A stretch of 41,593 nt of DNA from Planctomycetia bacterium (GCA_030527015.1 JAUNBR010000013.1:24225-65817), one strand, 5' to 3'; counted from the first letter of the stretch, positions 9,231 through 17,977 are shown. The notes: generated from the letters alone by a model not told the origin. Made by a program: numbers and translations.

Positions 9231-9380
9231 TCCCTGTACACAATAAATTTTCATTCTCAGGTATTTATACCCGATACACTATAAATTTCTGCTTCCCCTG
9301 TCTGCCGGCAGGCATATTTTGATTCGCTGAAAATGCCTGCTTAAGAACTGCACAAAACAGAATTTTAAAATAGAATTCAT
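9231..9380 (-). repeat. PR107 half-copy joined to a full reverse copy (GC-palindrome subfamily)
   Basis: A fragment ending ctcaggtattt (9231-9264) is followed by a full reverse copy from atacccgatacact to tagaattcata. The full copy has the extra palindrome cctgtctgccggcagg. The junction is the same as at 2168 and 17740. Confidence 0.84.
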
Positions 9381-9494
9381 AAAAGCATCTCAAAATGCCA
9401 GTGGAGTAAAAATTCATAATATATATAAGTATAAAATAAATTATAAACCTTTAACATAAAAATTCCACTATCTAAAAGTAAAATTTTAAAAAAA

Positions 9495-9522
9495 TTTGTT
9501 TTTTTGCTTTTTGTGTTATAAT
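9495..9522 (+). promoter_or_regulatory. Possible promoter (extended -10) upstream of argG
   Basis: TGTTATAAT at 9514-9522 is a perfect extended -10. The -35 is poor (tttgtt, 16-base spacer). It points toward argG, whose ATG is about 490 bases downstream past two PR107 copies. This is inference from motif match only. Confidence 0.35.
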
Positions 9523-9570
9523 TATCGCGAAATTTAACTTTTTTGACATTTCTTTTACGGGAATTTTGAT

Positions 9571-9699
9571 TTATACTGGTTCTCGTGTAAATTTTTGTTC
9601 TGTGCGGCTTTCGAAGCAGGCATTTTCAGCGAAGCAAAAATGGATGCCCGCCTGTCGGCAGACAGGGGAAGTGGAAATTCATAGTGCATCGGGTATAAA
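9571..9699 (+). repeat. PR107 repeat copy, forward (GC-palindrome subfamily)
   Basis: From ttatactggttctcg to gtgcatcgggtataaaa. Between aaaaatg and the right arm it carries the extra palindrome CTGTCggcaGACAG. Confidence 0.9.
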
Positions 9700-9824
9700 A
9701 TGAAGGTGAAAATAAAATTAAGTGTGAAAATCGAAACAGATATAAAGTGAAGATAAGGACATTTTGGTTTTTTGCCAGACACCCTACTTGTGGATTTTTG
9801 AAAGATGGATAAAAATAGAGAGAA

Positions 9825-9931
9825 TTATACTGGCTTCACTTTAAATTTCCGTTCTGCCTGATTCTGAAAGCAGGCATTTTCAGCGAAGCAAAAATGCTGG
9901 AGAAGCGGAAATTTATCGTGCTTCGGGTATA
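9825..9931 (+). repeat. PR107 repeat copy, forward
   Basis: From ttatactggcttcact to gtgcttcgggtat, with a well kept centre (gcattttcagcgaagc). A second right-end tail (atcatgcatcgggtgaaa) follows at once, 66 bases before the argG start. Confidence 0.9.
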
Positions 9932-10015
9932 TCATGCATCGGGTGAAAGGTTTATTAGGTATATCGTGTTCAAAAATGGATAAATAATAAAAAAATAATT
10001 ATAAGGAGCTGTCTT

Positions 10016-11233
10016 ATGAAAAAATGTGTATTAGCGTATTCTGGTGGTCTGGATACTTCTGTCCTTTTAGGATGGCTTCTGGATGAAGGTTATGAAGTTC
10101 ATGCAGTATATGTGGATCTGGGGCAGCCGTGCGAAGACCGTGAAGCGATTATGGAAAAGGCGCGGAAAATTGGTGCGGCCACAGCGAGAATTGTAGATGT
10201 ACAGGAGGAATGTTGTCGGGATTTTGCGTTTCCCATGGTCCAGTGGCAGGCGAAGTATGAGGGAATTTATCTTTTAGGAACATCCATCGCGCGGCCGATC
10301 ATTTCGAAAGCGTGTTTACAGGTGGCGAAAGAAGTGGGTGCGAAATATTTCGTTCATGGCGCGACAGGAAAGGGAAATGATCAGTGCAGATTTCAGTTAG
10401 CTGCTGAGGCTCTGGATCCGAATATTACGGTAATAGCACCATGGAGAATGGAAAAATTTCGTGAACGCTTTCCCGGACGTTCTGAAATGATAGCATACTG
10501 TCAGGAAAAAAATATTCCGGTAAAGGCATCTGTAGCGAAACCGTACAGTTCAGATGAAAATTGTTTTCATATAAGTTATGAGGCGGGTAAACTGGAAGAT
10601 CTTACCGTAAATGGTGTGGAACTGGTGGATTTTGGCATGACGGTTTCTCCGAAAGAGGCGCCGGATGCGACAGAAGAAGTGTCCATTACTTTTGAATCTG
10701 GTGTACCGGTGGCGGTAAATGGAGAGAAACTCAGTCCGATCGGAATTATTAAAAAACTGAATGAAATCGGTGGACGAAACGGTGTGGGGAGAATAGACAT
10801 GGTGGAGAACCGTTTCGTGGGCATGAAGAGCCGAGGTGTGTATGAATCTCCCGGTATGACGGTGCTTTATACGGCGCACAGGCAGCTGGAAAGTCTCTGT
10901 CTGGACCGAGATTTAACGCATCTGCGTGACCGTCTGGCACCGGAAGTGGCGGAAATGATTTATTATGGTTTTTGGTATCATGCAAAAATGGATGCCCTAC
11001 TTTCCTTCATTAAAACAGCACAGCGTCCGGTAACGGGTGAAGTGAAATTAGCACTTTATAAAGGGAATATGGATGTGATTAGTCGTACCAGTCCGAACAG
11101 TCTTTATGATGAAGGAATCGCGACGATGGAAGGTGGCGGCAGTTATAACCAGACAGATGCGGAAGGTTTTCTGCGTATTCAGAGTCTGCCTGGAAGGGTT
11201 CAGGCAAGAATTACACCACGGATGGATGGATGA
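10016..11233 (+). CDS. argG: Argininosuccinate synthase
   Basis: 405 residues, the usual length for the family. It joins citrulline and aspartate with ATP to form argininosuccinate, the second-last step of arginine synthesis, in the cytoplasm. The N-terminal PP-loop AYSGGLDTSV (7-16) is the ATP site. Other family blocks are GATGKGNDQCRF, KPYSSDENCFHISYEAG, GRNGVGRIDMVENRFVGMKS and the closing EGGGSYNQTDAEGF. A strong ribosome site (aaggag) lies eight bases before the ATG. It stands alone on its strand with no other arginine genes nearby. It has no anomalies. Confidence 0.98.
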   Translation: MKKCVLAYSGGLDTSVLLGWLLDEGYEVHAVYVDLGQPCEDREAIMEKARKIGAATARIVDVQEECCRDFAFPMVQWQAKYEGIYLLGTSIARPIISKACLQVAKEVGAKYFVHGATGKGNDQCRFQLAAEALDPNITVIAPWRMEKFRERFPGRSEMIAYCQEKNIPVKASVAKPYSSDENCFHISYEAGKLEDLTVNGVELVDFGMTVSPKEAPDATEEVSITFESGVPVAVNGEKLSPIGIIKKLNEIGGRNGVGRIDMVENRFVGMKSRGVYESPGMTVLYTAHRQLESLCLDRDLTHLRDRLAPEVAEMIYYGFWYHAKMDALLSFIKTAQRPVTGEVKLALYKGNMDVISRTSPNSLYDEGIATMEGGGSYNQTDAEGFLRIQSLPGRVQARITPRMDG

Positions 11234-11310
11234 TTTTAGGCTGAAGACAGAATTTCATGAACTGATTCCAGCTTAAATTTTTGTTTTTTTGTAAATACGA
11301 ATATTTTCTT

Positions 11311-11368
11311 GATGCATTATAAATTATCAGTTTTTCAGGCATTTTCTTTACTGAAAATGCCTGTTTTT
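11311..11368 (-). repeat. PR107 partial reverse copy
   Basis: Decayed 5' half and centre of a reverse copy (cttgatgcattataaatt, then caggcattttctttactg) between argG and the next full copy. Confidence 0.55.
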
Positions 11369-11388
11369 ATAACGTGAGAAATTTCCAT

Positions 11389-11496
11389 TTATACAGGTTC
11401 CACTTTAAATTTCCGTTTTACGCGGTTCTGAAAGCATGTATTTTCAGCGAAGAAAAAATGCATGAGTAGCGGAAATTTATAGTGTATCGGGTATAA
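11389..11496 (+). repeat. PR107 repeat copy, forward
   Basis: Full copy from tatacaggttccacttt to agtgtatcgggtataag in the convergent gap between argG and the GTPase gene. Confidence 0.9.
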
Positions 11497-11539
11497 GTGG
11501 TTCTGCCTTCTACATTTCATGTGCGGAGGAAGGTTTACC

Positions 11540-11608
11540 GTGCTGACAAAACGGAAATGGAAAAAGAGGAACGGTGTGTATGCCAGATTATTCAGATTTT
11601 TTGAGTAA
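11540..11608 (+). CDS. Possible 22-residue basic peptide
   Basis: A GTG-started frame reading MLTKRKWKKRNGVYARLFRF plus FE, ending TAA. A strong ribosome site (ggaggaagg) lies six bases upstream. Nine of its 22 residues are Lys or Arg. It is convergent with, and overlaps by 21 bases, the end of the GTPase gene, so part of its sequence is forced by that gene. I do not recognise the family. It may be a real tiny ribosome- or nucleic-acid-binding protein or chance. Confidence 0.3.
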   Translation: MLTKRKWKKRNGVYARLFRFFE

Positions 11609-13195
11609 GTAATCCCATACTTTTCCTCCAAGTTTCATGGCCTGCATTCCCGTCTCTTTCCATTTTGGGGAGAGCCCCTGAAGTGCGTTTAGGCACCGAG
11701 ACTCCCTCACGCACTGCATCTGCTGAAACATGTCCATAAGGATGGGGCGTAATGATTCTTCCACATTATAAATTCTGCCTGGCTGTAAACAGACGGGAAT
11801 GGCAGGAATACTTTCGTCCAGGTCAAGAGATTCTGTTAAGGCGAAAAGCGCGTCTCGGATATTTTTTTCTTTTTCTGTTTCCGGTGTTTTCGTGTTAAAT
11901 GGAGGATTCCAGTCAGTAAATGGCCGTAATTTATCGATTCCCGGCATGACCACGATAAGAATGGGCGAATTTATTTGGGGATTTTCTTCCGCCCACTGAC
12001 GCAGAGCTTTTATAAACAGGCTGTCCGCTTCACGTGCCGCATTATTCGCGTCACAGACCATGAAAATTAGATCGGTGTTTTCTATTTCTGTCTGGAGTGT
12101 TTTAAAAGGTGAAATTTTTTGTTTTGTAAAAGAAAAAAAGTTTTTTTGCTGCGGTTCATTCCAGATGTCATAACCGGCAGCATCACTGATGAGGACATGT
12201 TCACCATTTTCTGTGATAAGATACCGTTCCATTACCGGTGAGTGTTCCACAGGATCCGGAAGTGCGTTTTGCAGAGAAAATAGTGACTGAACTAAACTGG
12301 TTTTCCCTGTTTTTGGCTGTCCGACTACTAAAATGCGCAGAGGTTCCTGTTTTTGGGAAAAGGACGTATTTTCTTCGGTAAGATTTTCTTTTAAATCTTC
12401 ATAATCACCGCGTTTTTCTGTCATGGAAACCCATTTTCCCGTTTCCTGCAGATATTCCATACGTAATCGGCCGCTATAAAGCTCCACGGCGTAATGCCCC
12501 ACCTGGCGAAATACATAACGTATGGCTGTTTCGCGGATGGAGGAGATAAGAGTGGATGTAAATTTACGGGAAAACCAGGATTTCGTTTCTCGAAAAAATG
12601 CAGAAATCGGATTAATGGGAACGGATACCACACGATATGCATTATAAGCAGGGCGTGACCAGCTGGCGGCAGAGTGAATAAATTTCAGATCATTTAACGT
12701 CAGTAAATGAGAGCCAGGAACATTTTCAGTAATAAAAATACGTAAGTCTTCTGTTACACGCTCTGAAATTAAAAGTACGTCGGAAATGGGGATGTCCATC
12801 TCTGGCGTTTTCTTCTCTGGATGATAGACCTGCGCGACTCGATGCAGAATTTCTATAAAATGTGGAAGTAAAGTCTGTGTTTTATTTATTTCTAAATCCG
12901 AAATGTTTATGTTATCCAGATAGGTTTCCACTTCTTTCGCGGCGATATGTTCCAGATTACTCCAGTATTCTTCTGCCTGTAATCGAATATCCAGAAGCCT
13001 CAGGCGGCGTTTTATCCACCATATACTCAGTAACCATGATAAAATGGTACACAGCAGACCGAGAATCAGAAGGATGGAAATTTGCCACCAGTTTTGGTAA
13101 ATGACACTAAATCCCACCACGGTGGCATAAATTGTGGGAATAAGTAAAAATAAAAATGGAAGAAACCACAAATAACCCCATACATATTTTTTCAT
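11588..13195 (-). CDS. Membrane-anchored P-loop GTPase-like protein
   Basis: 535 residues from the ATG at 13195 (MKKYVWGYLW), with ggag upstream. An earlier in-frame ATG at 13234 lies inside a PR107 end and is rejected. Two N-terminal membrane helices (FLPFLFLLIPTIYATVVGF and ISILLILGLLCTILSWLLSI) are followed by a helical region. The P-loop LVVGQPKTGKTSLVQ is at about residue 292-306, a DxxG-like switch (ISDAAGYDIW) near 337, and a beta strand with VCDANNAAREAD. The base-recognition site reads MPGIDKL instead of NKxD. It resembles the YcjX/DUF697-neighbour type of envelope GTPases. Specificity and partners are unknown. Confidence 0.7.
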   Translation of the reverse strand: MKKYVWGYLWFLPFLFLLIPTIYATVVGFSVIYQNWWQISILLILGLLCTILSWLLSIWWIKRRLRLLDIRLQAEEYWSNLEHIAAKEVETYLDNINISDLEINKTQTLLPHFIEILHRVAQVYHPEKKTPEMDIPISDVLLISERVTEDLRIFITENVPGSHLLTLNDLKFIHSAASWSRPAYNAYRVVSVPINPISAFFRETKSWFSRKFTSTLISSIRETAIRYVFRQVGHYAVELYSGRLRMEYLQETGKWVSMTEKRGDYEDLKENLTEENTSFSQKQEPLRILVVGQPKTGKTSLVQSLFSLQNALPDPVEHSPVMERYLITENGEHVLISDAAGYDIWNEPQQKNFFSFTKQKISPFKTLQTEIENTDLIFMVCDANNAAREADSLFIKALRQWAEENPQINSPILIVVMPGIDKLRPFTDWNPPFNTKTPETEKEKNIRDALFALTESLDLDESIPAIPVCLQPGRIYNVEESLRPILMDMFQQMQCVRESRCLNALQGLSPKWKETGMQAMKLGGKVWDYLLKKSE

Positions 13196-13234
13196 GATGT
13201 GAATTCTCCATGAGAAGTTATACTGGCACTCCAT

Positions 13235-13350
13235 TTATTCCCGATATATTACAAAATTCCGCTTCTTCTGTATTTTACTTTCTGGTGGGCGGTGGAAAGC
13301 CTGCTTTCAGAGCCGCATAAAACGGAAATTTAAAGTAAAACCAGTGTAAA
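13235..13350 (-). repeat. PR107 repeat copy, reverse
   Basis: From tattcccgatatattac to gtaaaaccagtgtaaa, with a variant GC-rich centre (ggtgggcggtggaaagcc). Confidence 0.82.
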
Positions 13351-13375
13351 TAAGAATTTAAGTAAACCGGTATAT

Positions 13376-13481
13376 GTCTGACGCGCTATAAAATTCCACC
13401 TCTTCTGCATTTCTCTCCACACCTCATGAAACGCTCATTTCCGTGACCATGTAAAGTAAAAATTTAAAGTGAAAGCGGTAT
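13376..13481 (-). repeat. PR107 repeat copy, reverse, diverged
   Basis: From gtctgacgcgctataaaa to gtgaaagcggtatca. The centre is strongly altered but both arms are recognisable. Confidence 0.7.
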
Positions 13482-13494
13482 CATTTTTATTTGT

Positions 13495-13604
13495 ATATAA
13501 CTGGTTCTCGTTTAAATTACCGTTTTATGTGGATCTGAAAGCAGGCATTTTCAGTGAAGCAAAAATGCAGGAGAAGCGGAATTTTATAGTGTATCGGGCA
13601 TAAA
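13495..13604 (+). repeat. PR107 repeat copy, forward
   Basis: From tataactggttctcg to gtgtatcgggcataaa, with a well kept centre gcattttcagtgaagc. Confidence 0.9.
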
Positions 13605-13666
13605 TATGGCGGCAAGTATTTTTGACTTGCGAAAACCTGCTTTCATGGCCGTACAAAACAGATGTT

Positions 13667-13770
13667 TATACCCGATTTACTACTAAATTTTTTCTTACCA
13701 TATTTTGTTTCACTATTTTCCTTCGATAAAAAAGTTTCATTTTCGGCCGATAAAAACGGAAATGAGTGGA
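13667..13770 (-). repeat. PR107 degraded reverse copy
   Basis: Starts ttatacccgatttactac and keeps ttttgtttcact and aaaacggaaatgagtgg. The middle is replaced. Confidence 0.5.
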
Positions 13771-13865
13771 ATCTGCGGAAACGTGAAATCAGATATATGA
13801 AGAACCAGAAATGAATGAGTGATGATGACGGATGGATAAAGGAGAGGTGAAATATTCGGTGAAAA

Positions 13866-16073
13866 TTACTCTTCCTCTGTATTTTCTTTGTGCTCAATAC
13901 ATTTCCAGTATAATTCGAAATCAAAATTAGGGCTATTATCTAAATCATGACAGGTTACACATATGTTCTTTTTCGCATTTTCGAGAGAAATGCGCGCCGC
14001 TTCCCGATACTGTTCTTGTTCCGCGGTATTATTTCCGAGTTCCGCCGCGATATGTTTAGATCCGGGACCATGACATGTCTCGCATCCGACATTCCGTAAA
14101 TGAGGTGTGTCCTTTTCGTTTAAGTAACCCGTCTGGTACGGGATCATATGCTCGATATTCCAGCCGACGACATGACATACCACGCATTCAGGATCTGAAG
14201 TTCTGGCGGGCACCGCGTCACGCAGAGGACGCCATGCTTTACCATGACGCGATTTTTGCCATTTTATATACACTTCTTCATGACAGGATTCACAGCGCGC
14301 GGAGCCGACATAATCTCCGTGAGATGTGGTATACGGATTCGGTAAAGGCCGAATTCCCAGTCCTTTTAAACCAGAGTGTTTTAGCTGTTCCTGATATAAT
14401 GCCATGAGATCCATAAATTTCGGAGAAGGCTTATAACGAGAATCCAGCGCGACTCTCTGATAACGTACCGGGTGTTCATTATCACGATAAATCCCCAGCG
14501 TGATAAGGTGCGTTCCCTTTTCGCCGATCGTGATGTAATACTGTTTTGTCTCTGGCAGAACTTCAAGTGATGATGGAGGTACCGGCGGTCCGGATGAGGT
14601 GACGATAATGTCTATTTCTGGTAATTCTTTTGCATATGTTCTTGATTCCGCGTCTGTCGCATGCGCGAGTAAAACCAGAAAATCACAACTTTTCTTGAGC
14701 GTGGGAACGATTTTCTTTAATGAATCCACAGAACGATGATACACGATTTCATCATTCCGAATGTTAGCGATTTCTTCATCTCCCAGAACACCGATAATGC
14801 CAATTTTTATACCATTTCTTTCGATGATTTTCATGGGCGGCAGCGTCTGACTGTCCATGGCGAATATGCCGACATTCGCACTGAGAAACATATTTCCATT
14901 TTTCGCAGGAGTGGAAATTTCCGATAAAATGTCCCCTGCGGGGAAGTTCAGATCACTGGTTCCCAGCGTGATCGCGTCATAATTCATTTCACGAAACATA
15001 TTTACCGTGGTCTGATACTTCATCCTGGCCTGCTGGCTAAATCCCACGCTAATTCCCCCGGTGTCCATGACCACAGGATTCCATCCCTGCTGACGTAAAA
15101 GATTAAGGAAAGTCGCACGCCGAGAAAGTCCGCCGTTCATTCTGTCTAGACCCGCACATCCACACGGTTCCATATATCCGTTTAATCTTCCGGTGAAAAC
15201 CAGCGTAACATCAGGTTTTGGCCAGCCAACAAAAAAATCTCCATTTTCCTTAATCGGATCAAAAGGTTCTTTTCCGTAATTTCTCTGAGAAGGACGATAA
15301 CCTTCAGGGCATCCATCTTTCATTTCTAAAATTTCTGCGGAGCCGGAAGCCACATGACTTCCCGCGGGTGCATTTTTAATCTGAGGCGTCTGATTTAAAA
15401 GAAGATTTACGTCTGTTTTTGTTATTTCGCCATCTGTTTCTGGAAATTTTACAGAAAGGTTTTCTTTCGGAGGTAAAATGATTTCACTGTCAGGCGTTTC
15501 TTTTTCTTCTTGGGCTTTACCGGATCCTTCTTCTCCCACGGAGATTTCCTGTAAAAGAAGCTCCTTCTCTTGGCCAGCTAAAATATCAGAAGGTATATTT
15601 TCTTCTGTGGCTGGAGATAATTCTTTTAAGGAGAGAGTTTCTGGATGATTCGACTCGGATACACTTCCGGTTTTAAGTTCCAGATTATTTTCAGAAAAAA
15701 GTATATTTTCCGTCATCGGAGAGCTTTCCGTGGGAAAATCCATTTCTTCTGATGGTGTAATTTTTTCTGATGGCGTAATGTCTTTTGTCGGCAGCAGTTC
15801 TTTTATTTCTTGTATGTGAGCGGCTTCCGAGGGAAATATGTCTGTCCTGGAAGCAGATGTGTCATCCAAAGAATCTGGAGTTTTAGGCGAATTTTGGAGA
15901 TCTTTCTTTGAGAGGCTGGGCGAAATTTCCTGAGTTACATTCCTTTCTTGCGGAATCAAAAGTTCTGCGTTTTCTTTTGAGGCAGTCGGTCGGTGTATTT
16001 TTAAAATAAATATTACTAAAAATATCATTACTAAAAAAATACTGCTGAAAAGGAAAGTTTTCTGTAAGTTCAT
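13866..16073 (-). CDS. Tetraheme cytochrome c554-like protein with 5'-nucleotidase-like domain
   Basis: 735 residues. A single N-terminal membrane helix (about 5-25, LFSSIFLVMIFLVIFIL) would anchor it outside the cytoplasm. A long Glu/Ser/Thr-rich linker runs to about 220. A metallophosphatase/5'-nucleotidase-like domain spans about 275-545, with FTGRLNGYMEPCGCAGLD, NGGLSRRATFL, VVMDTGG and VLLAHATDAESR. The C-terminus has four CxxCH heme sites: CESCH near 592, CVVCH near 629, CETCH near 662 and CVTCH near 703, the layout of the cytochrome c554 family. Known: planctomycetes commonly carry this domain pair. Inferred: an electron-transfer or redox-linked envelope protein. Several phosphatase metal residues are not obvious, so enzyme activity is uncertain. 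No strong ribosome site is visible. Confidence 0.82.
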   Translation of the reverse strand: MNLQKTFLFSSIFLVMIFLVIFILKIHRPTASKENAELLIPQERNVTQEISPSLSKKDLQNSPKTPDSLDDTSASRTDIFPSEAAHIQEIKELLPTKDITPSEKITPSEEMDFPTESSPMTENILFSENNLELKTGSVSESNHPETLSLKELSPATEENIPSDILAGQEKELLLQEISVGEEGSGKAQEEKETPDSEIILPPKENLSVKFPETDGEITKTDVNLLLNQTPQIKNAPAGSHVASGSAEILEMKDGCPEGYRPSQRNYGKEPFDPIKENGDFFVGWPKPDVTLVFTGRLNGYMEPCGCAGLDRMNGGLSRRATFLNLLRQQGWNPVVMDTGGISVGFSQQARMKYQTTVNMFREMNYDAITLGTSDLNFPAGDILSEISTPAKNGNMFLSANVGIFAMDSQTLPPMKIIERNGIKIGIIGVLGDEEIANIRNDEIVYHRSVDSLKKIVPTLKKSCDFLVLLAHATDAESRTYAKELPEIDIIVTSSGPPVPPSSLEVLPETKQYYITIGEKGTHLITLGIYRDNEHPVRYQRVALDSRYKPSPKFMDLMALYQEQLKHSGLKGLGIRPLPNPYTTSHGDYVGSARCESCHEEVYIKWQKSRHGKAWRPLRDAVPARTSDPECVVCHVVGWNIEHMIPYQTGYLNEKDTPHLRNVGCETCHGPGSKHIAAELGNNTAEQEQYREAARISLENAKKNICVTCHDLDNSPNFDFELYWKCIEHKENTEEE

Positions 16074-16148
16074 TTTGAGAATCCGTGGTAAAATAAAAGA
16101 TGTAAAGAATTTTGTAAAAAATCTGATTTTGCTGCTTCTTTTTTGTAC

Positions 16149-16256
16149 TTATTCTGATTCCACTTTAAAATTTAAGTTTTGTGCGGTTCTGTCAAAAAGA
16201 CATTCACATCAAAACAAAAAAATGCCAAGAAAGTGAAATTTTATTGTACTTCGAGT
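16149..16256 (+). repeat. PR107 repeat copy, forward, diverged
   Basis: From attctgattccactttaaa to ttgtacttcgagtgccc. It is first of a direct tandem pair upstream of the cytochrome gene. Confidence 0.8.
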
Positions 16257-16260
16257 GCCC

Positions 16261-16363
16261 CGATTCTACTTTAAATTTCCGTTTTATGTGGTCCTAAAGA
16301 CGGGCATTTTCGGTGAAACAAAAAATGCCGGGGATGTGAAAATTGGTGCGTCGGGTGTAAAAA
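16261..16363 (+). repeat. PR107 repeat copy, forward
   Basis: From ccgattctactttaaattt to gcgtcgggtgtaaaaa, only four bases after the previous copy. The rest of the 16074-16433 gap is AT-rich with an inverted repeat (ttaatctt/aagattaa, about 16387-16436) that has no U-tract in a useful place. Confidence 0.85.
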
Positions 16364-16433
16364 TGGAAGCATTTATCTCGTTTTTTTAATCTTATCTGGA
16401 AAATTATAGTCTTTTTGTCAATTTTTTACAAGA

Positions 16434-17618
16434 TTAAAAAACCACAAAACGCAGGTAAATCTGTAATGGTATATCAGATTTTGAGGTGTTTAGTAAAATA
16501 CGGCCAATTTCTTGAGGGTTTTCGGAAAAAAAATCACATTTTGGAGATTTCGCAGGAATGGTTATCGTTAATGGAGTCCGAGTGGTGTTACTGTCACCCA
16601 TTTTTTCTGTTTCTCCCAGTTTTATCTGGACAAATTCTGGTACTACTTTCTGAATCGAGAACCGGTATGACTCATAATCTTCTCCACGGGCAATAATCCA
16701 GATGGAACGTGAAAATTCTTCTCCCTGCCGAACATGTCCTAAATTTAATGTTCCCGTGGCGTCATTCCAGCCGGTGCCGTGAATTGAAATCTGATCTCCG
16801 ATGATTCCATGGAAACGAATTTTAAGTTCCGGCCGTTTTGTGGAAGACGTCTTTAATCGCAGCGTCTGCTGAAATGCACCCTGTGGTAAACCCGGAAGAA
16901 TGGAAATTTCCAGTTTTGTACCAGAACTCGCACCATTTTTGGCTTCTTTAAGTTCTTCGTCTGAAAGTGGTAATTCTTTTAACTGAAAAAAGGGTGCTAA
17001 TTCTGGATCTTCAAAGATAAATTCTGTAATTTTGGTAGGCTGTTTTTCTTGATCATAAAGAATGACAGCCGTCTTAAAAGGTGTGTTTTCGATAAGACGT
17101 CCTATATTTCTTTCCGGCGTGTCCACCCAGAGGGGAACCGTTACCGTACCCTTCATGTGTAACTGAACTTCTGGTTTCTGTGGATCATTCGTAAAAAATG
17201 TAACCGTCTGATGAAATGGGCCGATAATATCATCCGCATTAACCGTCATGTGGGCAAAAATGGATTCTCCCGGTTTCAGTTCCGTTTTTTCCAGCTCCGC
17301 CACCGTACAGCGACAGCTGGAGGAGATTTCCTGTAATTTTAGAGGCGCGGTTCCCGTATTTTTAATTAGAAAATGATGGCTAATTTTAGTCTGTCCTTCT
17401 GGTAATAATCCAAAATCTTTTAACTTTTCCACCTCCACAGCGGGAATGCTTAACCCATTTTCCGGAGAGAGAGAGGGATCCAGATCAGATTTTCCCGCTT
17501 CCATATCCGCTAAAGTGTGTGGCCAAGAATAAAATCGGAATAATCCCAGTGAGGTTCCGAAAATAACCCCCAGAGAAATCGCCATGACGGTTAAAAAAAA
17601 TAATTTAGTGATGTTCAT
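16434..17618 (-). CDS. Membrane-anchored DUF1573 protein
   Basis: 394 residues from the ATG at 17618 (MNITKLFFLTVMAISLG). A TTG at 17633 is in frame but less likely. The N-terminal hydrophobic helix (about 5-25) works as signal or anchor. A DUF1573 domain at about 65-155 shows HHFLIKNTGTAPLKLQEISS followed by SCRCTVAELE and KPGESIFAHMTVN, an immunoglobulin-like fold. A second, weaker repeat of the fold covers the C-terminal half (TGTLNLGHVRQGEEFSRSIW). Known: DUF1573 proteins are common envelope proteins of Bacteroidetes and planctomycetes with no fixed function. The gene lies upstream of the cytochrome gene on the same strand, 360 bases away, so co-transcription is possible but unproven. Confidence 0.82.
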   Translation of the reverse strand: MNITKLFFLTVMAISLGVIFGTSLGLFRFYSWPHTLADMEAGKSDLDPSLSPENGLSIPAVEVEKLKDFGLLPEGQTKISHHFLIKNTGTAPLKLQEISSSCRCTVAELEKTELKPGESIFAHMTVNADDIIGPFHQTVTFFTNDPQKPEVQLHMKGTVTVPLWVDTPERNIGRLIENTPFKTAVILYDQEKQPTKITEFIFEDPELAPFFQLKELPLSDEELKEAKNGASSGTKLEISILPGLPQGAFQQTLRLKTSSTKRPELKIRFHGIIGDQISIHGTGWNDATGTLNLGHVRQGEEFSRSIWIIARGEDYESYRFSIQKVVPEFVQIKLGETEKMGDSNTTRTPLTITIPAKSPKCDFFSENPQEIGRILLNTSKSDIPLQIYLRFVVF

Positions 17619-17699
17619 ATTTACAGGATCCAAAAATTTTCACAAAATATGAAATGAAATCTAATTTTTTGGGGATTACGTACCAGATATTTTCTGGTG

Positions 17700-17847
17700 T
17701 TATACCCGATACTCTATCATTACCGCTTCTCCGGCATTTTATACCCGATGCACCATAAAATTCCACTTCACCGGAATTTTTGCTTCACTAAAAATACCTG
17801 CGTTCAGAGCCGCACAAAACGGAAATTTAAAGTGGGAACAGTATATA
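17700..17847 (-). repeat. PR107 half-copy joined to a full reverse copy
   Basis: A half-copy (17700-17740, ttatacccgatactcta to ctccggcatttt) runs straight into a full reverse copy (17741-17847, atacccgatgcaccata to gtgggaacagtatata). It is the cleanest example of the recurrent junction after ggcatttt. Confidence 0.9.
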
Positions 17848-17924
17848 TCATAACCGCCGGGTATTTCGTATAAACATAAATGTCGGGAAAATGAAAATTA
17901 ATCTGGCCTCAAATATAAAAACAC

Positions 17925-17977
17925 AGACAGTCTGTCTGCGAACAGAAAAACGAAAATTTATCATGCATCAGATATGT
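17925..17977 (+). repeat. PR107 right-end fragment with GC palindrome
   Basis: Holds the palindrome cagacagtctgtctg followed by cgaaaatttatcatgcatc and agatatg, matching the right arm of the GC-palindrome subfamily. Confidence 0.6.

Larger units (their letters stand above)
9110..10015. other. Divergent intergenic region between MoxR and argG
   Basis: About 0.9 kb. It holds a half-copy (about 9231-9264) plus a full reverse PR107 copy, a right-end fragment (9385-9433), and two full forward copies before argG. A possible plus-strand promoter lies at 9495-9522. No small gene is seen. Confidence 0.65.
13196..13865. other. Gap packed with PR107 copies
   Basis: 670 bases between two minus-strand genes, holding two reverse copies, one forward copy and decayed fragments near 13218-13232, 13625-13665 and 13667-13770. 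Nothing else is recognisable. Confidence 0.7.

Noticed and set aside
13847..13930. GTG-started frame behind aaggag, antisense to the cytochrome gene end
   Set aside because: Almost wholly inside the end of a well-supported gene and only about 27 codons, with two bases between ribosome site and GTG.
16387..16436. Inverted repeat ttaatctt/aagattaa and a TTGACA...TATAAT pair on the minus strand near the DUF1573 stop
   Set aside because: The two hexamers are only seven bases apart, too close for a promoter, and the stem is followed by A and not U residues in the needed direction.
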